Below are positions 1-5,697 of a stretch of DNA of 9,398 bases, in pieces. The stretch's first letter is position 1, and every line of letters starts with the position of its first letter. A program made the translations under genes and the position numbers. Source of the stretch: Pseudomonadota bacterium (GTDB lineage Bacteria > Pseudomonadota > Gammaproteobacteria > Burkholderiales > Thiobacillaceae); NCBI GenBank assembly GCA_021791235.1, contig JAJYXA010000537.1:1-9398 (forward strand), in the 5' to 3' direction. Under the pieces are notes generated by a model that had not been told where the DNA came from, ran no database searches, and was given only the letters and a program-made list of their open reading frames with translations.

Positions 1-715
1 CGGCGTCGGCCTGGCACTGGGTTCGGCCTGCGGCGTCGATGATGCGCATGTCGAACAACTGGCTGCGCTGGTTGACCGCATCGAGCCCGTACGCGTGTCC
101 GACCATGCCTGTTTCGCGCGCGCGCCCTGGTCGCAGCGCGGCGTCATCCACGCCAACGACCTGCTGCCCATCGCGTTCACGCACGGTTCACTGGACATCC
201 TGTGCAGCAATGTCGGCCAGGTGCAGGAACGGCTCAAGCGACCTCTGCTGCTCGAAAACCTGAGCGCCTACCTGGATTTCGCCGAGCGCGACTTCAGCGA
301 GCCGCAATTCTTTGCCGAGCTGGGCCGTCGCACCGGCTGCGGCCTTTTGCTCGACGTCAACAACCTGATGGTCAATGCACTGAATGCCGATGAACCCGAT
401 CCGCTCCAATCCGTGTGCAACTGGATCGATGAAGTGGCAGACGTGGCAGCGCCTGGCTTCGTCGGGGAAGTTCACCTGGCAGGCTTCAGCGCGCAAGCGG
501 GCCTGATCATCGACGACCATTCCAGCCCCGTGTCGGAACCTGTCTGGCAGGCCTACCGACATGCATTGAAGCGGCTGGGCCCGCTCCCCACGCTGATCGA
601 GTGGGATGAACACCTGCCTGCGTTTTCCGTATTGCTCGATGAGGCCGCAAAGGCCGAGACCTTGTGCGTAGCGCACCGGGTCGCACGGGCTGCTGTCGCA
701 GGAGTTGAAGCATGA
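1..715 (+). CDS. bufB: DUF692 / MNIO-family RiPP maturation enzyme (BufB-like), 5'-truncated by window edge
   Basis: The reading frame is open from base 2 to the TGA at 713-715, giving 237 residues; about 40-45 N-terminal residues of the usual ~280 lie outside the window. The family (multinuclear non-heme iron oxidases on a TIM barrel) modifies cysteines in bufferin-type or methanobactin-like peptides in the cytoplasm. Family landmarks appear in order: SDHACF, LLLENLSAYLDF (Glu ligand region), GLLLDVNN, GEVHLAGF, DDHSSPV and, near the end, LIEWDEHLPAF. The metal-ligand His, Glu, Asp and Asn positions therefore look intact. The stop codon overlaps the start of the next gene (ATGA), so the two are translationally coupled, as is normal for bufB-bufC. 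The DUF2282 precursor gene (bufA) is expected just upstream but cannot be seen. The family call is firm; the bufferin assignment rests on the DUF2063 and DoxX neighbours. Confidence 0.9.
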   Translation, partial: GVGLALGSACGVDDAHVEQLAALVDRIEPVRVSDHACFARAPWSQRGVIHANDLLPIAFTHGSLDILCSNVGQVQERLKRPLLLENLSAYLDFAERDFSEPQFFAELGRRTGCGLLLDVNNLMVNALNADEPDPLQSVCNWIDEVADVAAPGFVGEVHLAGFSAQAGLIIDDHSSPVSEPVWQAYRHALKRLGPLPTLIEWDEHLPAFSVLLDEAAKAETLCVAHRVARAAVAGVEA

Positions 716-1557
716 GTCCTGCACCCCAATTCGAGCAATCCCGGATGTCCGAGGCGCAGCGCCAGCGCGAACTGATCGAGGCGATATTTTCCCCCCGAGC
801 GGCGGACGCCGCGTGCGCGGGCGCGCAGCAAAACGGTGCGCGCTGGCGGACGGGGCTTGCGGCCTACCGCGGCAACGGCCGCGCCCATGCGTGCAATGCC
901 TTGCACGTGCAGTTTCCCACCGTGCTTGCCATGCTCGGCACGGAGACATTCGATGCCTTGTGCTTCAGCTATTGGCGTACATGCCCGCCGCGCCGGGGCG
1001 ACCTCGCCTGGGTCGGTGAAGAATTGCCCGCTTACATCAAGACGCTGGAAACCTTGGCTGAATGGCCCTGGCTGGCCGACTGCGCGCGCCTGGACTGGGC
1101 CGTGTGGCAGATATCCGGCGCGCCCCCGGCGACATTCTCCGAAAGCGACCTGCGTCGCCTGGTCGACGGCGATCCCGCCGCGCTCTCACTCAAGCTTTCC
1201 CCCAGTGTGCGCCGGCTGTCCTCGGCGTGGCCCATCGTGACCCTCTACGACGCGCACCGTCAGGCGCATCCGGACTGGGAGGCCGTCACCCGGGCGATTG
1301 CGCAAAACCACGCGCAAACAGCCTGGGTATGGCGCCCGCATGATGACCTTGCCGCGGCGCCGGCGGTGGAACTGCTCGATGCGGCAAGCCACCGCTGGAT
1401 CGCGGCGCTGGATGCCGGGCAAACGCTCGACCTTGCGCTCGACTCGGCCGGCGAGACGTTTGATTTCGCCGCCTGGCTGGAACAGGCAATCCGGCAAGGC
1501 TGGCTCGACGCCGTGGCCGATAGGCATGCGCCGTCAGATGCGATGGGCAATGCCTGA
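712..1557 (+). CDS. bufC: DUF2063 family protein (BufC-like partner of the DUF692 enzyme)
   Basis: This 281-aa soluble protein has the DUF2063 (HvfC/BufC N-terminal) signature between about residues 48 and 108: GLAAYRGNGRAHACNAL, then FPTVLAMLG, then a YWRTCPPRRGDL segment and VGEELPAYI. In bufferin systems this protein is thought to act as the peptide-binding partner that presents the precursor to the DUF692 oxidase, although the family was once labelled a putative DNA-binding domain. The start is set by AGGAG at 700-704, 7 bases before the ATG, which overlaps the bufB stop as ATGA. A later Met at residue 12 is possible but lacks such a good ribosome site. The C-terminal half is less conserved and I see no further motif in it. 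The family is confident; the partner role is established knowledge for homologues, not shown here. Confidence 0.88.
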   Translation: MSPAPQFEQSRMSEAQRQRELIEAIFSPRAADAACAGAQQNGARWRTGLAAYRGNGRAHACNALHVQFPTVLAMLGTETFDALCFSYWRTCPPRRGDLAWVGEELPAYIKTLETLAEWPWLADCARLDWAVWQISGAPPATFSESDLRRLVDGDPAALSLKLSPSVRRLSSAWPIVTLYDAHRQAHPDWEAVTRAIAQNHAQTAWVWRPHDDLAAAPAVELLDAASHRWIAALDAGQTLDLALDSAGETFDFAAWLEQAIRQGWLDAVADRHAPSDAMGNA

Positions 1558-1613
1558 ATCCACGCATTCTCCCGCGAGCTTCAACTCAATCCAGCAACTT
1601 GAGGAACGACACC

Positions 1614-2105
1614 ATGAATACTTTGAGCCCAAATATTACGGCCCATCAGGAATCCAGCATGCTCCGACGCGGCTGGTCCGGCCTGGAGGCCGTGCTGGAC
1701 TGGCTGCAAGCGCCGGCGCTTCTGGCCGCCAGGCTCTATGTCGCTTATGTGTTTTTTGCGTCCGGCCTCGAAAGCCTGCGCAGCTGGGATGCCACCCTCT
1801 ACCTGTACGAGAGCGAATTCCATGTCCCGATCCTGCCGCCGCATGTCGCAGCCGTGATGGGCACGGCAGGGGAGGTGCTGCTGCCGCCACTCCTGCTGCT
1901 GGGGCTGTTCGGCCGCTTCAGCGCGCTGGGCCTGTTCGTCGTCAATGCCGTGGCCTTGCTGTCCTACCTGTATGCGCTGCAGCCCCCGGCCATCCTGTTT
2001 CATGTCATCTGGGGCATCTTGCTGATCGTGGTGGCCCTGTGGGGACCGGGCAGGTGGTCGGTCGATTACGTGCGGACACGGCACGCGCGCGGCCCGGGCG
2101 GGTGA
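1614..2105 (+). CDS. DoxX-family integral membrane protein at the end of the bufferin operon
   Basis: This is a 163-aa protein with four predicted membrane helices at about residues 33-51, 78-99, 103-122 and 126-144, the usual DoxX layout. The segment AARLYVAYVFFASGLESL matches the first DoxX helix with its Arg and Gly, and MGTAGEVLLPPLLLLGLFGR matches the second. I chose the ATG at 1614 because GAGGAA at 1601-1606 sits 7 bases before it; an in-frame TTG at 1599 would leave no ribosome site. It lies 56 bp after the DUF2063 stop in the same direction, so it probably belongs to the same operon. DoxX proteins commonly accompany DUF2282-DUF692-DUF2063 sets, where they are called the D component, with an undefined role in the inner membrane. 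The DoxX call is firm; its function is unknown. Confidence 0.88.
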   Translation: MNTLSPNITAHQESSMLRRGWSGLEAVLDWLQAPALLAARLYVAYVFFASGLESLRSWDATLYLYESEFHVPILPPHVAAVMGTAGEVLLPPLLLLGLFGRFSALGLFVVNAVALLSYLYALQPPAILFHVIWGILLIVVALWGPGRWSVDYVRTRHARGPGG

Positions 2106-2154
2106 AATGATGACGGGTTGCCGACGGTGGAGTGGGCTGTCGGTTCGTGCGCAT

Positions 2155-2184
2155 GTCCGTTATGGGGAGGTCCTCGTAACGGAC
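2155..2184. repeat. 8-bp perfect inverted repeat (stem-loop) between DoxX gene and cassette
   Basis: GTCCGTTA at 2155-2162 is exactly complementary to TAACGGAC at 2177-2184, with a 14-base loop that contains GAGGTCCTC. It lies about 50 bp after the DoxX stop. No T-run follows on either strand, so it is not a classic intrinsic terminator. It may be a processing or attenuating hairpin at the end of the bufferin operon, or a piece of the same intergenic repeat family as the 71-bp repeat 49 bp further on. The rest of the gap from 2106 to 2232 holds no ORF that I would call a gene. Confidence 0.5.
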
Positions 2185-2232
2185 CGGAGCCGGCCAATTT
2201 GAGACGGCCAGGCTGATCGCTATGACCGTCTA

Positions 2233-2303
2233 TTGTTCGGCCATTGCGGACGGTCGGGGGCCGCAGAGCGAACGGCTGCAGTAAGTTCTACTGTTGCCGT
2301 TCG
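2233..2303 (+). repeat. Left copy of a 71-bp inverted repeat bounding the central cassette
   Basis: Aligned by hand, this segment matches the reverse complement of 5561-5631 at 64 of 71 positions with no gaps. Both copies begin TTGTTCGGCC at the outer end. The longest shared run includes GCCGCAGAGCGAACGGCTGC. The inner part is itself palindromic: CGAACGGC (2269-2276) pairs with GCCGTTCG (2296-2303), and inside it CAGTA (2279-2283) pairs with TACTG (2289-2293). It could be the end of a mobile cassette or a member of a structured intergenic repeat family that has mediated insertion. No duplicated target site is visible outside it. Confidence 0.85.
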
Positions 2304-2409
2304 AGGATTCCGTTTCATGTGAGGCCTAACCCTCACGAGGGGAGGCAATGTGTGCCGCTATAGCTATCTATCGCCGCCGCTACGCGAAAGATTAAAAAAT
2401 GATGATTGC

Positions 2410-3075
2410 CTAAATGCCTAGGCTAAGTTGTACCTGAGCACGAGCCGTTGCTCTTTTCCAGAGCCACGCGTCAAATTCACGCCGTGGGAGCGCGAGTAAA
2501 TCCGCGGCACAGCAGAACGATCTCCGCAAAAAATGATAGTCGTCGTTCGCGACTCCAACCTGCCTCGCGAACGTACGCACATGTCGGTCGACCGCGATGG
2601 AATCGATGCCAACGAGGCACGCCATGTAATCAACAGTCTTAGGACCAATACCGTTGATGCTCTGAATAGCGTGACAGAACTGTTCGGAGGCCAGGTGGGT
2701 CCGCAAATCCTTAACGTCTTCGATGTCCCACTCCTTCAGGAAGGCGACTAGCATTTCGAAGCGGATTACCTTCTCATGATGGCGCCAGTTCAGGAACACG
2801 CCGGTGCTACGTTCCTCAATCAGCTCCAGCAACGCAGAAACCGTGTCCCGGTTGGGATAAGTCCGCAGAATGGTCAAGACTCGCGGACGAACAACAGTTG
2901 TGTAATTGAGTCCAGCTTGGAGCACCGAGTCCGCAAGAACCGCCCCTAAATGCTCACAAATAGCACGCGGAGCTTTTCGCTCCCCTAGTGCACCTTCGTC
3001 CATCGCGTGGTCAGCAATGCGACGTGCTGCAAGCAGAATCTCAATGGCAGACTCTTTTGCCCCAGTAAAACTCAT
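2410..3075 (-). CDS. HhH-GPD DNA glycosylase-like protein (OGG/EndoIII-like), QueC-associated
   Basis: This 221-aa protein has a helix-hairpin-helix at about residues 139-150 (INGIGPKTVDYM), followed by DSIAVDRHVRTFARQVG. Lys146 lies where EndoIII-type enzymes carry their lyase Lys, and Asp163 in AVDRHV matches the catalytic Asp of the HhH-GPD superfamily, so the active site looks intact. There is no C-terminal four-cysteine iron-sulphur motif, and the protein is close to the minimal fold. The N-terminal ~100 residues are helical and unlike housekeeping glycosylases. I chose the ATG at 3075, which overlaps the upstream stop as ATGA; upstream in-frame starts reach 3117 but run deep into the previous gene. 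Last gene of the operon. OGG-like genes sit beside QueC-like genes in type IV CBASS, so a role in recognising or cutting phage or modified DNA is plausible but unproven. Confidence 0.82.
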   Translation of the reverse strand: MSFTGAKESAIEILLAARRIADHAMDEGALGERKAPRAICEHLGAVLADSVLQAGLNYTTVVRPRVLTILRTYPNRDTVSALLELIEERSTGVFLNWRHHEKVIRFEMLVAFLKEWDIEDVKDLRTHLASEQFCHAIQSINGIGPKTVDYMACLVGIDSIAVDRHVRTFARQVGVANDDYHFLRRSFCCAADLLALPRREFDAWLWKRATARAQVQLSLGI

Positions 3076-3692
3076 ACTAGCCCCGCCTCTTTCAACGCAT
3101 TGAGGCGCTCGACGCAATTAGGACATGCACCGCACGGGAACTGTCCTGACGCCTGGCACGAATAGGTTCGGCCGATTGGCACCCCGAGTTCGACTGCCGC
3201 GCGAGCCACTTCTGCCTTGGGCGAGTGACGAAACGGGGAATGGAAGCGAACGGGACCAATACTCGAAGTAAGTCCATCAAGGCTGTTCATAAACGCTGCA
3301 GTGCAATCAATTTCTTTAGCATGGTTGCTGTTGATGAAGCCAGTGAAGACGTCAAGGATGCCGACGGTCTGTGCCCGAGCAGCGGCGGCTGCAAAAAAAA
3401 GCATCGTCCGATAGGGGATGTACAGGTCATCGTCCTTTACCTCTTCATTCCAGAGGTCGGCCTCGCGGATTAACCGCGACTGCGAGCCTCTGAAGATGTC
3501 TGATATGTCGAACCTTTCCGGTCGATGCATATCGGCGGGCAATACTTCATTAACGCGACTCCACTCAACTTCTACGCAATGCTGACCGTAATCGAAAAAT
3601 ATAGGTACGACCTGGACGCCTTCTGACATGAGTTGGTACCCAACAGTCGTTGAGTCCAACCCGCCCGAAGCCAAGAGAAGAGCCTTCTTCAT
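3072..3692 (-). CDS. QueC-like 7-cyano-7-deazaguanine synthase family protein (defence-type paralogue)
   Basis: This 206-aa PP-loop ATPase carries the N-terminal pyrophosphatase motif SGGLDS (residues 9-14), FDYGQ (33-37) and a C-terminal zinc site Cys179-x7-Cys187-x2-Cys190-x2-Cys193 within SCQASGQFPCGACPNC. Canonical QueC uses ATP and ammonia to turn 7-carboxy-7-deazaguanine into preQ0. Here the usual VPGRN segment reads YIPYRT (91-96) and the PDCR segment reads EIDCTAA, so the substrate pocket is altered. It is therefore likely a specialised paralogue such as those of type IV CBASS (Cap9) or qatABCD (QatC), not the queuosine-pathway enzyme. No queD, queE or queF is nearby. The start overlaps the preceding stop as ATGA and the stop overlaps the next start in the same way. 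Family call firm; substrate unknown. Confidence 0.88.
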   Translation of the reverse strand: MKKALLLASGGLDSTTVGYQLMSEGVQVVPIFFDYGQHCVEVEWSRVNEVLPADMHRPERFDISDIFRGSQSRLIREADLWNEEVKDDDLYIPYRTMLFFAAAAARAQTVGILDVFTGFINSNHAKEIDCTAAFMNSLDGLTSSIGPVRFHSPFRHSPKAEVARAAVELGVPIGRTYSCQASGQFPCGACPNCVERLNALKEAGLV

Positions 3693-5020
3693 TTCGACTC
3701 GGCCCTCAATTTTGCTAGTGCGTCAAAGACGCCATTGAGGCACTCATCAAGGTCCGCAGAGTATACGAAACTTCCGACAACGACCATTGTGTTGTTGTTC
3801 TCGTTTCGTGGGTCGAAGGTGATGACGGGTTTGCCCAACGCGACTGCCATGCCGATTTCGACTAACGTTCCAGGGTCGCGACCAAGCGGGACTGCGAAAA
3901 GAGCATCACACTCATTCAAAAGGTGGTAGTCCATGCCATAGGCGCGACGCAAGTCAGCCTGGTTTGCTGGCCGTTCGAGCTCACCATTTTCTAGGATTGG
4001 GCGACGCACCAAAAAATTGTGGTACTCAAGGCTGTCAACTACGCGATCAAGTTCTGGCTTCTGAACATACGAGAAATCAGGACCAGCTAGGTAGATAGAG
4101 AACCGCTGACGGTCGTGCCACGGCAGGATAGTGCCACCTAGCGTTCGCAGCGTCTCCACTGACAGGTTGAAGCCGCGCTGGATATCACGTTTCAGGTCAT
4201 CAGGGTATGTGGTTTGCGAATAAACCGTCGCAGCCTGACATCCGCGCCACGCTGCTTCACCCCAGCCCTTTCCTGAGAATCCATACATGACCGCTGAATA
4301 AACATCACCAACACCAACCGAGTTGACGGTCTTGCCTAGAGACGCTGGAATTTCTTCGACGGTGCCATCTAGCAGATTGAATAGCCTGCTTCCACCACGA
4401 TTTTCCTTTAACAAAAAAACGTCAGGCAAAAGCGCTTTAACCTCACTAATTAAATCTCCGATCTTCTCCATGCCCGCGGCCAAGAAGAGCGGGGACGATG
4501 TCGATATGATAATTGCGTGCAGGCGTCCCTTGAAAGCCTGAAGCGAAGAAAAATCCTTGACGTCATACGCGATGTCTAAGGCCAGCTTCGCTTCTGGCGA
4601 AAATCGCTCCAGCAGCCCGTTGATATCATATTTTCCTGGAAAAACAATTATCTTCTTGTAGCGTTCTAGATTCGGAAATGGCTCGCGCAGTTTGATTTCT
4701 TTACTGTCACGCAGCAAGTCCTGATAGCCCTGATGGGAGACCTCAATCGGGTCACCAATAATGATGATATTCGGAGACCCAACTATATCTCCCAACCAGA
4801 AGAACTCTTTGCATCCATGCGCTGCTAAATAACGACGCGCCTCGTCAGCAAGATATTGAGGGCAGAAAGCTGCTATCGAGTATTCCAACCCTGACGCCCA
4901 GAGGCCTCTTGCGGCATGGACTATGCCACCCAATCGAAGCTTGCACTCGGCACCATGTTGAGGGAGCGTAAAATCAACAACAATCTCCCCAACAATCAAG
5001 ACTTGATCAGTCATGGCCAT
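3689..5020 (-). CDS. PfkB-family kinase fused to a nucleoside 2-deoxyribosyltransferase-like domain
   Basis: This 443-aa protein has two domains in one uninterrupted frame. Residues ~5-300 form a PfkB/ribokinase-like kinase: VLIVGEIVVDF at the start, the Gly-Gly segment LRLGGIVHAARGL (28-40) and the C-terminal signature NSVGVGDVYSAVMYGF (233-248) with catalytic Asp239 in GVGD. Residues ~306-430 form a nucleoside 2-deoxyribosyltransferase-like Rossmann domain: FSIYLAGPDFSY (307-318), NECDALFAV and GTLVEIGMAVALGKPVITF (384-402) with the predicted nucleophile Glu388. Such domains cleave or exchange the base of a deoxynucleoside or nucleotide, and PfkB enzymes phosphorylate sugars or nucleosides. 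A joint role in handling a modified nucleoside or in breaking down nucleotides is inferred. The start ATG at 5020 is 2 bp after the previous stop; a second Met at residue 3 is equally possible. No strong ribosome site, so coupling is likely. Confidence 0.85.
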   Translation of the reverse strand: MAMTDQVLIVGEIVVDFTLPQHGAECKLRLGGIVHAARGLWASGLEYSIAAFCPQYLADEARRYLAAHGCKEFFWLGDIVGSPNIIIIGDPIEVSHQGYQDLLRDSKEIKLREPFPNLERYKKIIVFPGKYDINGLLERFSPEAKLALDIAYDVKDFSSLQAFKGRLHAIIISTSSPLFLAAGMEKIGDLISEVKALLPDVFLLKENRGGSRLFNLLDGTVEEIPASLGKTVNSVGVGDVYSAVMYGFSGKGWGEAAWRGCQAATVYSQTTYPDDLKRDIQRGFNLSVETLRTLGGTILPWHDRQRFSIYLAGPDFSYVQKPELDRVVDSLEYHNFLVRRPILENGELERPANQADLRRAYGMDYHLLNECDALFAVPLGRDPGTLVEIGMAVALGKPVITFDPRNENNNTMVVVGSFVYSADLDECLNGVFDALAKLRAESK

Positions 5021-5022
5021 AA

Positions 5023-5400
5023 TTACTGCGCGACGAAATCAGCCTCCACGGATGGGATCGGGGAAACTGTTGATGATTTGACGACACCAACGTAGCTAAT
5101 TCCACTAGCTAGGCATGCAGCAAGGTAATTGAATGAAGTGGGAAGTGCACCAACTGTGGCGCCACTCGAATCAACGGCAAATATTCGTTCATTCAGAACG
5201 ATGCTGAGCTGAGAGTTATGCAAAGGAACTGTTTTCGATTTGGCGTAGTAATCGCATTGAGCCACTTCCTCCAATATGCACGAGAACGCCTGCCGGCATT
5301 TATCAACACCGCTCGCACCACCTCCTGTTCCCTGACCGGTGTCACCGCCGCTTTTTGCGCCGGAATAGTCAGAAAAACGACCAGAACCCGTGCTTCCCAT
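5023..5400 (-). CDS. Small unknown protein with Met-Gly-Ser start and Gly/Ser-rich tail, first gene of the cassette operon
   Basis: This 125-aa protein belongs to no family I can name with confidence. Residues 1-32 are rich in Gly, Ser and Thr and begin MGSTGSGRFSDYSG, suggesting an exposed flexible tail whose initiator Met would be removed to leave an N-terminal Gly. Residues ~33-125 look folded: a helix with DKCRQAFSCILEEVAQCDY, then alternating beta segments (LSIVLNERIFAVD, TVGALPT, a short NYLAACLASG helix, SYVGVVKSS, VEADFVAQ). The order strand-VGALP-helix-strand faintly recalls HIRAN-like small beta barrels, but this is weak. There is no signal peptide or membrane segment. AGGAGG at 5405-5410, 4 bases before the ATG, is the best ribosome site in the operon, so this gene is probably made in excess of the rest. 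Being first and strongly translated fits a substrate or binding protein. Confidence 0.8.
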   Translation of the reverse strand: MGSTGSGRFSDYSGAKSGGDTGQGTGGGASGVDKCRQAFSCILEEVAQCDYYAKSKTVPLHNSQLSIVLNERIFAVDSSGATVGALPTSFNYLAACLASGISYVGVVKSSTVSPIPSVEADFVAQ

Positions 5401-5404
5401 AGCG

Positions 5405-5435
5405 CCTCCTTGTATGTTTGATGTAGTTTCTACAT
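5405..5435 (-). promoter_or_regulatory. Strong ribosome site and adjacent perfect palindrome in the cassette operon leader
   Basis: Reading the minus strand, AGGAGG (5405-5410) lies 4 bases before the start of the small-protein gene. Ten bases further upstream is a perfect inverted repeat, ATGTAG-AAA-CTACAT (5421-5435). As DNA it could be a dimeric repressor operator; as RNA a 6-bp stem with a 3-base loop near the ribosome site. Upstream of it I see TTGGTA and TACACT elements but no convincing sigma-70 pair, so the promoter position is not assigned. No regulator gene is present in the cassette. Confidence 0.45.
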
Positions 5436-5560
5436 GCCTTATGCATGCTTCGTTCTAGCCAGTGTACCAAAGTGCGAGATAAGACTCTCTTGCCGCCCGT
5501 CTCGGTTCGGGTACTATCGTTCGGTCCGAGTGAGGACTACCGTTCAGGCCGAAAACGCTT

Positions 5561-5631
5561 CAAACGGCAGCAGTAGAACTTGCTGCAGCCGTTCGCTCTG
5601 CGGCACCCGACCGTCGGGAAAGGCCGAACAA
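5561..5631 (-). repeat. Right copy of the 71-bp inverted repeat bounding the central cassette
   Basis: The reverse complement of this segment matches 2233-2303 at 64 of 71 positions without gaps. Its palindromic core is kept but partly degenerate: AACGGC (5563-5568) pairs with GCCGTT (5588-5593), and the inner arm has one G-U to G-C change and one broken pair relative to the left copy. The copy lies 160 bp upstream of the operon start codon, so the operon promoter is probably inside the repeat boundary. Outside it, 5632-5697 has only a short direct repeat of GGCCGACCT (5669-5677 and 5689-5697) before the DUF488 stop. Confidence 0.85.
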
Positions 5632-5697
5632 GAGCCAGTCGAACGACGAAGCTTGAACTTCCGCACATGGCCGACCTCTGAAGTTCCGGGCCGACCT

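Larger units (their letters stand above)
2233..5631. mobile_element. Putative 3.4-kb genomic cassette bounded by inverted repeats, carrying a four-gene operon
   Basis: The block is delimited by the two 71-bp inverted repeats and holds a single complete minus-strand operon with its own leader. Its genes have noticeably lower GC and more A/T-ending codons than the bufferin, transketolase and gamma-glutamyltransferase genes on either side. It separates two unrelated chromosomal loci that face each other. These are signs of horizontal acquisition. No transposase, integrase, recombinase or obvious target-site duplication is present, so if it moves it must do so in trans or by homologous exchange between repeats. 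From 2304 to 2409, after the last gene, there is only a small hairpin (GTGAGG 2319-2324 with CCTCAC 2331-2336) and no T-run terminator. The existence of the repeats is directly seen; mobility is inference. Confidence 0.55.

Noticed and set aside
188..949. 253-codon minus-strand open frame across the bufB-bufC junction
   Set aside because: It overlaps two well-recognised plus-strand genes and its translation has no recognisable domain.
1599..1613. TTG at 1599 as the start of the DoxX gene
   Set aside because: It would place the clear GAGGAA ribosome site inside the coding region; the ATG at 1614 has correct spacing.
2324..2330. GTTAGGC on the minus strand, downstream of the HhH gene, as an integron attC R' site
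   Set aside because: No matching R'' core (RYYYAAC) lies at the right distance, no L-sites are seen, there is no integrase, and a four-gene operon is not a typical integron cassette.
3076..3117. Upstream ATG at 3117 as the start of the HhH gene
   Set aside because: It would overlap the QueC-like gene by 46 bases, while the ATG at 3075 forms the same ATGA coupling seen at the previous junction.
2410..5400. Calling the operon a type IV CBASS or a qatABCD system outright
   Set aside because: Only the QueC-like and HhH parts match; there is no CD-NTase, TGT-like protein, effector, QatA ATPase or TatD nuclease in the cassette.
2226..5638. Target-site duplication flanking the inverted repeats
   Set aside because: The bases just outside the two repeats (CCGTCTA on the left, GAGCCAG on the right) do not match.
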